From Clostridiales bacterium CHKCI001 (lineage in GTDB: Bacteria > Bacillota > Clostridia > Lachnospirales > Lachnospiraceae), in contig FCNS01000025.1 in NCBI GenBank assembly GCA_900045905.1, positions 1 through 43,506 of the forward strand: a stretch of 43,506 nucleotides of DNA, read 5' to 3'. The notes beneath the pieces are model-generated. The model was not told the DNA's origin. It searched no databases and saw only the letters and a list, made by a program, of their open reading frames with translations. Position numbers and translations under genes: made by a program. This document shows positions 35,914-43,506 of this stretch, piece by piece. The number at the start of each line of letters is the position of its first letter. Within the stretch, counting starts at the first letter, position 1.

Positions 35914-36277
35914 AATTTAGTTTTGAGGATTTCTGTTTTGTTTTAATATAGTCAATTGACTTTATATATTCTGATAAAATTCGCACTGCGGAATCACGCA
36001 GTGGTGCATCTAGTTCTCCAAGCATTTCCATAATCATATCCATTTGGTAACCGTATTGTTTACCAAAAATAATGTAATCCGCAGAGATATTTGTATTGGA
36101 ACATATTTTAAAAAGTGTCTTTGAAGTAATACTTTTTTGGCCATTCTCAACGGCGGCAAGGAAACTGTCAGAAATGTCACAGCGTTCACTAAATTGCTCT
36201 CTTGTCATACGCAGTACTTCTCGTACCTCTCGAATACGTAATCCTACCATTAAATTGAAATCTTTATCGATATTCAT
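35912..36277 (-). CDS. XRE-family transcriptional regulator
   Basis: A 121-residue protein with an N-terminal helix-turn-helix of the Cro/CI type (about residues 12-66: GLRIREVREVLRMTREQFSE, SDSFLAAVENGQKS, SKTLFKICSNTNISADYIIFG). A C-terminal helical part of about 50 residues follows, perhaps for dimerisation. The ATG at 36277 follows AGAGGAGGGATCC; a longer frame upstream lacks a ribosome site. An inverted repeat at 36316-36344 lies in its leader region. Its targets are unknown. Confidence 0.85.
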   Translation of the reverse strand: MNIDKDFNLMVGLRIREVREVLRMTREQFSERCDISDSFLAAVENGQKSITSKTLFKICSNTNISADYIIFGKQYGYQMDMIMEMLGELDAPLRDSAVRILSEYIKSIDYIKTKQKSSKLN

Positions 36278-36315
36278 AGGATCCCTCCTCTGTATAATTG
36301 TTGGTGCTTGTAACA

Positions 36316-36344
36316 AAGAGAAATACACATAGGGAATTTCTCTT
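36316..36344. promoter_or_regulatory. Inverted repeat, possible operator of the XRE regulator
   Basis: AAGAGAAAT (36316-36324) and ATTTCTCTT (36336-36344) form a perfect 9-bp inverted repeat with an 11-base spacer, about 40 bp upstream of the regulator's start codon. Confidence 0.45.
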
Positions 36345-36542
36345 CATATGAAAAAGTAAAAAAGTTTCATTTAGCTTGATAAAATTTGAGCCACACACGC
36401 GTGAGTTTAATTGTGTGGGGCTTTAACATTAAAAATATGATACATAACGGGCATAATAATATTGTAACAGTATCATTTTCAATGCCATATATTCTATTGA
36501 ATATATATTTCGACTCTATTGAAATATCGTGTGCTTACTTAC
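36345..36542. other. AT-rich intergenic region
   Basis: No gene is supported. An imperfect hairpin at about 36389-36423 (GCCACACA with TGTGTGGGGC) followed by TTTAAC may be a weak terminator. The rest is plain AT-rich sequence. Confidence 0.35.
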
Positions 36543-36729
36543 TAAACCTCCATGCTCGCTTTGTGGGCACCACCACGATATAAAAGTCCATGTCTTCGTG
36601 CTGTGCACTCTCGACATCGCTGCCCGTATTCGCCAGGGGAATGCCGTACTTGCTCATACAGGTCAGATCATCTAATGTCCAGTCAGCGTAGGGTATAAAT
36701 TCCCTGGCTGGCTGGACATTGACGACACT
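36543..36729 (-). pseudogene. GC-rich ~190-bp dispersed repeat, copy 2, with an open minus-strand frame
   Basis: This copy keeps an open frame on the minus strand, about 69 codons from 36744 to 36535, reading ...FIPYADWTLDDLTCMSKYGIPLANTGSDVES... and ending VVVPTKRAWRFSK. Differences from copy 1 in ADWTLDDLT are all synonymous, so the source was once a selected gene. No ribosome site precedes an ATG, and the ends fade into AT-rich DNA, so it is probably a fragment rather than a working gene. The family is not recognised. Confidence 0.65.
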
Positions 36730-36818
36730 TTTACAGTAAAACATTATGTAGTATTAAAACTGGTGCATAATTTCTTAAATTTTAATATAAAATAACAGTG
36801 ATTGTTTTATGGTTTTGT

Positions 36819-36866
36819 AAAAAAAGAAAATGGTAGTAATATAGTTTTCTATATACTACCATTTTC
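36819..36866 (-). terminator. Terminator of the CotF-like operon
   Basis: A perfect 13-bp stem (36826-36838 with 36854-36866). On the minus strand it is followed by seven T residues (36825-36819). Confidence 0.85.
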
Positions 36867-36886
36867 TTCTCTTATCTTTTTATTAT

Positions 36887-37147
36887 TTAAAGCATTTTAT
36901 GACTTACTTCAAAGATAGAACGTATTTGTTTAATTTCTTCTGGTGTTGCATCAGGAGCTGGTTCATAATAACCATTATTTTTAGCAAGCTCATAAAGCTC
37001 ATACTGAGATGATTCCGCAGCATTTCTCATTTGAATTAGAGATTGACGAAGCTGCTGATTTGCTGTTTGTGTAATCATTTGACCAAAATTAGAAAGACTT
37101 GCATTAATTTGCGTTAATGTATCCGCTACCATTGTTTTTTCTTGCAT
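36887..37147 (-). CDS. CotF-like spore coat protein, short
   Basis: An 86-residue mostly helical protein. It resembles the coat F family found in clostridia and bacilli: a QEKTMVADTLTQINASLSNFGQMITQTANQQLRQSLIQMR helix pair, then SSQYELYELAKNNGYYEPAPDAT. Start is the ATG at 37147 behind GCAGGAGG; a longer frame adds five residues only. A similar small gene lies 40 bp upstream and a terminator follows, so they form a two-gene operon. These proteins are commonly annotated as spore coat proteins, but sporulation use is inferred. Confidence 0.75.
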   Translation of the reverse strand: MQEKTMVADTLTQINASLSNFGQMITQTANQQLRQSLIQMRNAAESSQYELYELAKNNGYYEPAPDATPEEIKQIRSIFEVSHKML

Positions 37148-37187
37148 AATAACCTCCTGCACATTGTTTTCTTTAATTGAGTAATTC

Positions 37188-37370
37188 TTATTTTAAAAAT
37201 CCCATTAATTCATTTTTTGCATCTGTTGCAGTCTGAGCTGCTTTTTCAAAATATTGACGTATTTCAGGGGTCTGAGCCTGCTGTGCATAGGCAGACATCT
37301 TACAACTAGTTGTATCGTTTGCCATAATCAAATGACGAATTGTTTGAAGTTCCATTTCATTTAATTTCAT
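37188..37370 (-). CDS. CotF-like small helical protein
   Basis: A 60-residue helical protein, MKLNEMELQTIRHLIMANDT followed by TSCKMSAYAQQAQTPEIRQYF. The ELQTIRHLI...K...YA..A.....I..YF pattern is the ferritin-like start of CotF-family proteins. It has a TAGGAGG site just upstream and is the first gene of the pair. It may pair with the downstream protein as a split CotF. Confidence 0.65.
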   Translation of the reverse strand: MKLNEMELQTIRHLIMANDTTSCKMSAYAQQAQTPEIRQYFEKAAQTATDAKNELMGFLK

Positions 37371-37663
37371 AATAACCTCCTATAATGTTACGAGTAATAA
37401 ATAACTACTCTTAATTGTACAATATTATTATGGACAAAATAGTAAAAAATATGGAGGAAATATTCACCAAACACAAAAATTTATTTTTAGAAAATGAATG
37501 TAAAACGTTGGATCAAGAAGAGAAAAATAATACATGACAATATAGATGTTATTAATAAATGTGTATAATGATAGAGCTAAGAACGGATTGACAAGAATGA
37601 AGGAAAATGATAGGATAGCAGTACAATTGTGTTGAAAAATTATTAAGAAAGGCAGGTTTTGGA
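37371..37663. other. Divergent intergenic region between CotF-like genes and ccdA-tlpA
   Basis: These 293 bp are AT-rich. TATAAT at about 37563 could be the -10 box of the CcdA-TlpA gene, but no -35 box fits. No sporulation-type promoter could be identified for the minus-strand pair. No further gene is seen. Confidence 0.4.
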
Positions 37664-38959
37664 TTGAATTTATCTTTAGGAACCACGGTCTCTGCGTTTA
37701 CTGTGTTTTTGCAGGGAATTTTAAGTTTTTTGTCTCCATGCATTTTTCCTTTGGTACCACTTTATATTGGATATCTGGCAAGTGGAGCAAAAACGGTAAA
37801 GGAAGATGGAAGTATTTATTATAAAAGAAAAAAAGTAATGCTACATACGGTATGTTTTGTAGTGGGAGTTAGCTTTGCATTTTTTTTGCTTGGCTTTGGA
37901 TTTAGTACACTTGGAAAGTTTTTTACAAATAATCGAGTGTGGTTTGCAAGAATCGGTGGTATTATTATTATTGTATTTGGGCTAATACAACTCATTGGTT
38001 CACCTTGGAAAAAAGAACACCGTTTTTCTTTTCAGTTAAACCGTTATACGATGAATCCACTTACTGCATTTCTATTTGGGTTTACATTTAGCTTTGCATG
38101 GACGCCATGTGTTGGACCTGTTTTGACAAGCGTATTATTAATGGCATCTTCCGCACAGTCTTCTACAACAGGATTTCTGTTGATTGGAGTTTATACACTT
38201 GGATTTATTTTACCGTTTTTAGCACTTGGATTATTTACAAGCCAGCTTTTAGCATTTTTTAAAAAACGTCAGGCAATTGTGCGATATACCGTAAAGATTG
38301 GCGCAGTGCTCATGATTCTTATGGGTGTGTTGATGGTTACTGGTATGATGAACGGAATTAATGTTTATTTATCTAAGTTGAGTCAAACAACGAACCAAAC
38401 ACAGCAAAGTTTAGATAGCACAGAAAATGCAGTAGAATCTACGCCAGAGCCAACAGAAACACAGGGTGAAACAAGTCAAGAATCCAATACAGTGCCAGCA
38501 CCTGACTTTACATTGAGCGATCAGTTTGGGAATACACATACATTATCTGAATATAAAGGAAAAGTTGTATTTCTAAATTTCTGGACAACTTGGTGTGGAT
38601 ATTGTAAAGAAGAAATGCCAGATATTCAGCAGCTTTATGAGGAATATGGTCAGAATCAAGAAGATCTAGTGGTGCTTGGAGTTGCCAATCCAAGATCGGA
38701 ATTATTTCCAAATGGGGCGGATGTAGAAGAAAGTGAAATCGTACAGTTTTTAACAGACTCAGGCTATACATATCCAACTGTTATGGATACGACAGGAAGT
38801 GTATTTCAAGAGTATGGAATTAGTAGTTTTCCATTTACACTTATGATTGATCGAGATGGAAATGTATTTGGATATGTTGGTGGTATGTTGACAAAAGAAC
38901 AAATGGAACAAATTGTTCAGCAAACAATGGCAGGAACCATTAATAATCGGGTAGACTGA
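37664..38959 (+). CDS. CcdA-TlpA fusion: thiol-disulfide electron transfer membrane protein
   Basis: A 431-residue fusion. Residues about 1-235 are a CcdA/DsbD-beta-type membrane domain of six helices with the paired cysteines in LSFLSPCIFPLVPLY and AWTPCVGPVL. A Thr/Glu/Ser-rich linker (about 240-280) leads to an extracellular TlpA/thioredoxin domain with the active site WCGYC (C311, C314) and SSFPFTLMID (cis-proline region). It should carry reducing power from cytoplasmic thioredoxin to exported proteins in one polypeptide. Start is TTG at 37664 after AAAGGCAGG; this start is uncertain. Confidence 0.88.
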   Translation: MNLSLGTTVSAFTVFLQGILSFLSPCIFPLVPLYIGYLASGAKTVKEDGSIYYKRKKVMLHTVCFVVGVSFAFFLLGFGFSTLGKFFTNNRVWFARIGGIIIIVFGLIQLIGSPWKKEHRFSFQLNRYTMNPLTAFLFGFTFSFAWTPCVGPVLTSVLLMASSAQSSTTGFLLIGVYTLGFILPFLALGLFTSQLLAFFKKRQAIVRYTVKIGAVLMILMGVLMVTGMMNGINVYLSKLSQTTNQTQQSLDSTENAVESTPEPTETQGETSQESNTVPAPDFTLSDQFGNTHTLSEYKGKVVFLNFWTTWCGYCKEEMPDIQQLYEEYGQNQEDLVVLGVANPRSELFPNGADVEESEIVQFLTDSGYTYPTVMDTTGSVFQEYGISSFPFTLMIDRDGNVFGYVGGMLTKEQMEQIVQQTMAGTINNRVD

Positions 38960-39066
38960 TTCCTACTTGATTACTGCAATGCAGTACAGCTCGCATCACA
39001 GATTGGCTGTACTTGCCCAGCAAATGTCCGTTGGTGCACTGCGGCTGCTTGCTGGGCTTATTGTAC
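38954..39066 (+). repeat. ~115-bp dispersed repeat, second family, copy 2
   Basis: It matches the reverse complement of 35736-35856 with small gaps. It begins at the last codons of ccdA-tlpA, so the stop codon TGA lies inside the match. Palindromic repeat copy E follows about 33 bp later. Confidence 0.7.
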
Positions 39067-39071
39067 AAATT

Positions 39072-39100
39072 AAGCGGATTTCCAATATCCGCTTTTCTTT
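39072..39100 (+). terminator. Terminator after ccdA-tlpA
   Basis: An 8-bp stem, AAGCGGAT (39072-39079) with ATCCGCTT (39087-39094), is followed by TTCTTT. It lies about 112 bp after the stop, beyond the repeat. Confidence 0.7.
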
Positions 39101-39142
39101 ATCGTGATATGCAAAAGAAAGCTCCAGTGGAGGTTTCTTTTA
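39099..39142 (-). repeat. Palindromic dispersed repeat, copy E
   Basis: Inverted relative to A and B, with exact TTATCGTGATATGC tail. The outer arms read AAAAGAAA/TTTCTTTT instead of AAAAGGAA/TTCCTTTT, so both sides changed together and pairing is kept. It lies 38 bp before the flavoprotein start. Confidence 0.85.
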
Positions 39143-39180
39143 TTATAATTTTAAATTATTTAGAAAGGAAGTTTTTCATT

Positions 39181-41025
39181 ATGAGTCGCTTAAATGTGTT
39201 TACACAAAGTAAATCACAGATGGTAGTAGAAGGATTATATCAAGATCTAGAACGACGGATTACGGCAAGCCCTCCAGGACTTTGTCCTGTGGATATTTCG
39301 GCATCTTTTTTAAAGCTTTGTCATGCACAAACATGCGGAAAATGTGTACCGTGCCGAATTGGCCTTGGGCAATTAGAGAATCTTTTAGAAGATGTTTTGG
39401 ATGGAGAAGCTACATTAGAAACAGTTGATCTAATTGAGAAAACTGCTCGTGTTATTGCAAATACGGCAGATTGTGCAATTGGATATGAAGCTGCAAATAT
39501 GGTTTTAAAAGGAGTACAGGGATTCCGTGAAGATTATGAAGAACATATTTTGAATGGAAGATGTCTATGTCACTTGGAACAGCCAGTACCATGTGTTGCG
39601 CTCTGTCCAGCAGGCGTAGATATTCCAGGTTATGTAGCATTAGTTGCAGAAGGAAGGTATGCCGATGCGGTACGTTTGATTCGAAAAGATAATCCATTTG
39701 TAACTGCCTGCGCACTTGTCTGTGAGCATCCATGTGAAGCACGCTGCCGCCGAAATATGGTAGATGCTTCAATTAATATTCGAGGTTTGAAACGCTATGC
39801 GGTCGATCACTGTGGAGTGGTCCCAGCTCCATTAAATGCTCCATCCACGGGTAAAAAAGTAGCAATTATTGGAGGAGGTCCAAGTGGATTAAGTGCTGCC
39901 TATTATTTACAGCTAATGGGACATCAAACAACTATTTTTGAACAGCGTCAGTCGCTTGGAGGAATGCTTTATTATGGTATTCCAAGTTATCGTTTGCCAA
40001 AAGAGCGTCTGGCAGAAGATATTGATAATATCTTATCGACTGGAGTTAAAGTGGAATTGAATACATCAGTTGGAAATGGAGAAGGACAAATCCCATTTTC
40101 TAAAATTCGGGAAGAATATGATGCTGTTTATATTTCTATTGGAGCACATACCGATAAAAAAATCGGTATAGAAGGAGAAGATGCTAACGGAGTTATTTCC
40201 GCAGTGGAGCTGCTTCGTGGAATTGGAGATGGATATAAACCTGATTTTACAGGAAAGACCGTAATCGTAATCGGAGGTGGAAACGTAGCAATGGATGTGA
40301 CCCGTTCTGCAATTCGATTAGGAGCAGAAAAAGTTAGTATTTTATACCGAAGAAGAAAGGCAGATATGACTGCACTTCCAGATGAAATTGAAGGAGCAAT
40401 TGCAGAAGGAGCAGAAATTCTAGAGCTGTGTGCACCAAAACAGATTGAAGCAGATGAAAATGGAAATGTAACTGCAATTTACGCTGATCCGAAGATTATT
40501 GGATTAATTGATTCGGCAGGAAGACCACGTCCTGCTGACTCTGGAAAAAATGCAGTTCGGATTCCTTGTGATATTATTATCGTAGCCATTGGTCAAGATA
40601 TTGTATCAGGTGACTTTGCAGATGATGGATTGCCAGTAAATCGTAATGCGATTATAACAACGGAAACGGGAGCAGTGACGGGAGTGGATGGAGTTTTTGC
40701 AGGAGGAGACTGCGTCACAGGCCCTGCAACCGTAATCAAAGCGATCGCAACTGGAAAAGTAGCGGCAGCGAATATTGACAATTATTTAGGATTTCATCAT
40801 GTTATCTCTGTCGATGTGGAAATTCCTTCTGCACGTTTGGATGACCGTCCAGCTTGTGGACGTGTTAACTTGACAGAACGCAATTCCAATGATCGGAAGA
40901 AAGATTTTGAAATTTGCGAAAATGGCATGTCCTGCAAAGAGGCAACACAGGAAGCAATGCGTTGTTTGCGTTGTGATCACTTTGGGTATGGAGTTTTTAA
41001 GGGAGGTCGTATTAGCCAATGGTAA
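39181..41025 (+). CDS. NAD(P)H-dependent flavoprotein: NuoF-like Fe-S domain fused to GltD/NfnB-like oxidoreductase
   Basis: A 614-residue iron-sulfur flavoprotein. Residues about 30-125 match the NuoF C-terminal [4Fe-4S] domain (CGKCVPC at C52, C55, C58, and a fourth Cys in TADCAIG). Then comes the GltD/NfnB-type part: Fe-S cysteines in CVALCPAGVDIP and CEHPCEARCRR, the FAD site VAIIGGGPSGLSAAYYL at about 227, the NAD(P) site VIVIGGGNVAMD at about 361 and the C-terminal GVFAGGDCVTGPATV. Start is the ATG at 39181 after AAAGGAAG; the long upstream frame runs through repeats. Its 3' end overlaps the hydrogenase by 7 bp, so it probably exchanges electrons between NAD(P)H and the hydrogenase. Confidence 0.85.
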   Translation: MSRLNVFTQSKSQMVVEGLYQDLERRITASPPGLCPVDISASFLKLCHAQTCGKCVPCRIGLGQLENLLEDVLDGEATLETVDLIEKTARVIANTADCAIGYEAANMVLKGVQGFREDYEEHILNGRCLCHLEQPVPCVALCPAGVDIPGYVALVAEGRYADAVRLIRKDNPFVTACALVCEHPCEARCRRNMVDASINIRGLKRYAVDHCGVVPAPLNAPSTGKKVAIIGGGPSGLSAAYYLQLMGHQTTIFEQRQSLGGMLYYGIPSYRLPKERLAEDIDNILSTGVKVELNTSVGNGEGQIPFSKIREEYDAVYISIGAHTDKKIGIEGEDANGVISAVELLRGIGDGYKPDFTGKTVIVIGGGNVAMDVTRSAIRLGAEKVSILYRRRKADMTALPDEIEGAIAEGAEILELCAPKQIEADENGNVTAIYADPKIIGLIDSAGRPRPADSGKNAVRIPCDIIIVAIGQDIVSGDFADDGLPVNRNAIITTETGAVTGVDGVFAGGDCVTGPATVIKAIATGKVAAANIDNYLGFHHVISVDVEIPSARLDDRPACGRVNLTERNSNDRKKDFEICENGMSCKEATQEAMRCLRCDHFGYGVFKGGRISQW

Positions 41026-42761
41026 GCGTAACAATCAATCATAAAACAATTTTTGTCAAAGAAGGTACGACAATTCTGGAAGCCTGTCAGATTGCGAAAA
41101 TGCCCGTGCCAAGTCTTTGCTATCTAAAAGGAATTAATGATATTGGAGCCTGTCGTGTCTGTGTTGTAGAAATTAAAGGCATGGAGCGACTTGTTCCTGC
41201 ATGTAATAATGTAGTAAAAGAAGGAATGGAAATTCGGACTAATTCTGCTCGAGTGAGAGAAGCGAGAAAAATCAATGTGGAATTAATTTTATCGCAGCAT
41301 GACTGTTTTTGTCCAACTTGTGTCAGAAATGGAAACTGTACATTGCAGTCCATCGCTCGTCTACTTGGAGTGGAACATGTAACTTATAAAAAAGTGCTTC
41401 CGCATCATCACTGGCCAAAAGAATTCCCATTAATTCGAAATGCTGGAAAATGTATTAAATGTATGCGTTGTATTCAAATCTGTGATAAAGTACAAAATCT
41501 CAATGTATGGGATGTTGCAAAAACAGGTTCTCGTACAACGGTAGATGTGTCACGAAATCGCAAAATTAATGAGGCAGATTGTTCGCTTTGTGGACAATGT
41601 ATTACCCATTGTCCAGTTGGAGCATTAAAAGAACGGGATGATAAGGAAAAAGTATTTACGGTCAATGCACCGCTGAATACAAAAAAGAAAATTTCCGTCG
41701 TGCAAGTGGCTCCAGCAGTGCGTACCTCATGGGGAGAAATGCTTGGACTTTCTAGAGAAGTAGCAACACCAAAACGTCTTGCAGCAGTTTTGAAGATGAT
41801 GGATTTCGACTATGTATTTGATACGAATTATGGAGCTGACCTTACCATTATGGAAGAAGCGAGCGAATTTTTAGAACGAATCAATCATAAAGAAGACTAT
41901 GAGTTTCCAATGTTTACTTCTTGCTGTCCTGGATGGGTGCGATTCCTCAAATCTCAATATCCAGATATGGTACAAAATCTTTCCACTGCAAAATCACCGC
42001 AGCAAATGCAGGGAGCGATGATAAAAACTTACTTTGCACAAAAATTAGGTGTAAATCCAGAAGATATTTTCAGTGTTTCTATTATGCCATGTATTGCGAA
42101 AAAAGCGGAATGTGATATTCCTACAATTAATGGAGCAGAGCAGGGAAAAGATGTGGACGTTGTGTTAACGACAAGAGAAATCGTCCGCCAAATTCGTTCC
42201 ATGAATTTGGATATTGCCAATATTCCAGAACAGGAATTTGATAGTCCGCTTGGAGAAGGAACGGGAGCGGCCGTGATTTTCGGTGTAACAGGCGGCGTTA
42301 TGGAAGCGGCACTTCGTACCTGTTACTATCTCGTGACAGGCAGAAATCCAGATGCCGATGCCTTTTATGCAGTACGTGGAATGAACGGATGGCGAGAAGC
42401 CTCGTTTCATTTAAATGGTTCGGTTATTCGAGTCGCAATCGCAAGCGGCCTTGGAAACACAAGAAAATTAATTGAGGCATTGCGAAATAAAACCGTTCAA
42501 TATGACTTTGTGGAAATTATGGCATGTCCAGGCGGATGTGTCGGAGGAGGAGGACAGCCAATCCATGATGGTCAAGAATGTGCAGAAATTAGAGGAGATA
42601 ATCTATATCAACTCGATCGCAATGCAGCACTGCGTTTCTCTCATGAAAACCCAGATGTAATTCAAACATATGAAGACTTCCTAGGAAAACCACTTTCCGA
42701 AAAGGCACATCATCTGCTGCATACCGATCATACTGCATGGAAAATGCCAGGGGAAGTATGA
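41019..42761 (+). CDS. [FeFe]-hydrogenase catalytic subunit
   Basis: Catalyses reversible H2 formation or oxidation. The 580-residue protein has the CpI-like domain order: [2Fe-2S] (C34, C45, C48, C62), His-Cys [4Fe-4S] (H94, C98, C101, C107), two ferredoxin clusters (C145/148/151/155 and C188/191/194/198), then the H-cluster domain. H-cluster motifs are TSCCPGW (C303), MPCIAKKAE (C358) and MACPGGCVGGGGQP (C503, C507), all ligands present. GGGAGG precedes the ATG inside the upstream gene. Maturases HydEFG are not in the window. A GltD-like partner is unusual; classical bifurcating enzymes pair with HydB/HydC. Confidence 0.94.
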   Translation: MVSVTINHKTIFVKEGTTILEACQIAKMPVPSLCYLKGINDIGACRVCVVEIKGMERLVPACNNVVKEGMEIRTNSARVREARKINVELILSQHDCFCPTCVRNGNCTLQSIARLLGVEHVTYKKVLPHHHWPKEFPLIRNAGKCIKCMRCIQICDKVQNLNVWDVAKTGSRTTVDVSRNRKINEADCSLCGQCITHCPVGALKERDDKEKVFTVNAPLNTKKKISVVQVAPAVRTSWGEMLGLSREVATPKRLAAVLKMMDFDYVFDTNYGADLTIMEEASEFLERINHKEDYEFPMFTSCCPGWVRFLKSQYPDMVQNLSTAKSPQQMQGAMIKTYFAQKLGVNPEDIFSVSIMPCIAKKAECDIPTINGAEQGKDVDVVLTTREIVRQIRSMNLDIANIPEQEFDSPLGEGTGAAVIFGVTGGVMEAALRTCYYLVTGRNPDADAFYAVRGMNGWREASFHLNGSVIRVAIASGLGNTRKLIEALRNKTVQYDFVEIMACPGGCVGGGGQPIHDGQECAEIRGDNLYQLDRNAALRFSHENPDVIQTYEDFLGKPLSEKAHHLLHTDHTAWKMPGEV

Positions 42762-42865
42762 TAAAAAATAAAAAAGGAAAATGTCAGAGATTTTTGTTCA
42801 CCAAACTACATGTTATAAAAATAATGTAAAGTAATAAAATAACAAATATAAAATTTTTGGGACAT

Positions 42866-42932
42866 CGTCCATTAAGTTTTGATCTAGTTAATTTAGTAAG
42901 AGAACTAGAGTGGAACTTAATGGACGTTTTTT
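42866..42932 (+). terminator. Terminator after the hydrogenase gene
   Basis: A perfect 13-bp outer stem (42866-42878 with 42914-42926) encloses an inner CTAGTT/AACTAG stem and is followed by TTTTTT. Confidence 0.85.
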
Positions 42933-43381
42933 GGATGTAATCTGGATTAAGACAGAATATTTTTCTGTGAATCTAATGGACATTTGATTAAAAATCTGTT
43001 CAAATTAATTTTTTCTATTATTTTAATTTTGTAAATTATATTGGAATATTAAGTATGGAAGAGATTTGTTTATAGTTAGTCCTGGCCATAATTATGAAGA
43101 TAAAATGAATACATTTGTGTGGAATAAAGAGATATCTACTTAGATAAAAAAATATTTTCTTAATACAATAAGATCTGAATATTCATAATTTCTTTGTATA
43201 ACTTAATATGCTAAGATTCCTTTTTTGAAAGCAAAATTTTAAGAATAAAAGCAAAATCTTTGGAATTATATCGATAAATGCGCTATATTTTATCATAAGT
43301 AAAAAAAACTTAAAAAAATCAAAAAGTTATGAAAATAGAAACAAAAATATTCTCTTTTTAAGAGAAAATACAATAAAAAAT
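42933..43381. other. Long AT-rich non-coding region
   Basis: No gene is supported. A plus-strand frame ending at about 43143 reads GRDLFIVSPGHNYEDKMNTF followed by VWNKEIST and a stop, which looks more protein-like than chance and may be a gene remnant, but no family was recognised. TTCTCTT/AAGAGAA form a small hairpin at about 43351-43367. Confidence 0.35.
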
Positions 43382-43448
43382 AATCTTTAAATTGAGTATT
43401 TAAAGATTCATACTTTCTTTATTATAGCAAAGATTTCTAAGCTGTCAA
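43382..43448 (-). promoter_or_regulatory. Minus-strand promoter running directly into a terminator
   Basis: On the minus strand TTGACA (43448-43443), a 16-base spacer and TATAAT (43426-43421). The predicted start (about 43414) is followed at once by a perfect 11-bp stem (43408-43398 with 43392-43382) and a T-rich run. The transcript would be only about 45 nt unless read through. No minus-strand gene is seen further left. Confidence 0.5.
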
Positions 43449-43506
43449 CTACGAAAAATAAATTCCCACAAAATTATATTTAACGACAAATTTTATGCAA
43501 TAATAT

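Noticed and set aside
37371..37470. Sporulation sigma-K promoter before the CotF-like genes
   Set aside because: A CATAATAATA string resembles the -10 element, but the spacing within it is wrong and no -35 element matches.
39013..39180. N-terminal extension of the flavoprotein
   Set aside because: The extra 56 codons run through the terminator and two dispersed repeats, while the ATG at 39181 has a good ribosome site and the family start.

Overview
The window looks like a low-GC, anaerobic, spore-lineage Firmicute, most probably a gut Lachnospiraceae. The reasons are AT-rich intergenic DNA, strong AGGAGG-type ribosome sites, clostridial-type genes (N-terminal-rubredoxin rubrerythrin, CotF-like coat proteins, [FeFe]-hydrogenase, short ThiF/ThiC, ThiW) and complete galacturonate catabolism. 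The genus cannot be fixed from the sequence.

Layout. 1-553: right part of an IS200/IS605-type element (tnpB 3' part plus probable omega-RNA and right end). 604-2866: two PLP aminotransferases. 2962-6550: thiazole half of thiamine synthesis (thiS-thiF-thiG-thiH and a tenI-like gene) behind a promoter and an attenuator-like leader that lacks TPP riboswitch hallmarks. 6617-8467: DEAD-box helicase with its own promoter and early terminator. 8514-9730 (minus): rubrerythrin and PerR, each with a matching inverted repeat next to the -10 box. 9963-13843: small alarmone synthetase, xpt, dtd, a histidine phosphatase and a trigger-factor-like lipoprotein. 14083-20309: ATP-grasp gene, a possible 39-codon gene, then rpsL-rpsG-fusA and tuf. 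20421-21876: traX-like pseudogene and a PepSY lipoprotein. 22042-30098: uxaA-uxaB (minus) divergent from a TRAP transporter plus uxaC. 30187-32436 (minus): beta-helix-like lipoprotein and an RNA methyltransferase-like gene. 32583-35692: TPP-riboswitch operon thiC-thiW-thiD. 35912-37370 (minus): XRE regulator and two CotF-like proteins. 37664-42761: CcdA-TlpA fusion, then a NuoF/GltD-like flavoprotein and an [FeFe]-hydrogenase.

Genes that work together. The two thi loci make and salvage the thiazole and pyrimidine halves of thiamine, but no clear coupling enzyme (ThiE) is visible. DctPQM imports an acid, probably a hexuronate, which UxaC, UxaB and UxaA convert to 2-keto-3-deoxygluconate; both divergent transcripts carry the same 14-bp palindrome just after their -10 boxes. 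PerR probably controls itself and rubrerythrin. The flavoprotein and hydrogenase overlap by 7 bp and probably form one NAD(P)H/H2 redox module.

The least explained content is three families of dispersed intergenic repeats: a 43-bp palindromic element (five copies, with compensatory stem changes), a GC-rich element of about 190 bp that looks like a decayed but formerly selected coding sequence (two copies), and an element of about 115-120 bp found next to two of the palindromes. All calls come from reading the sequence; no database search was run.
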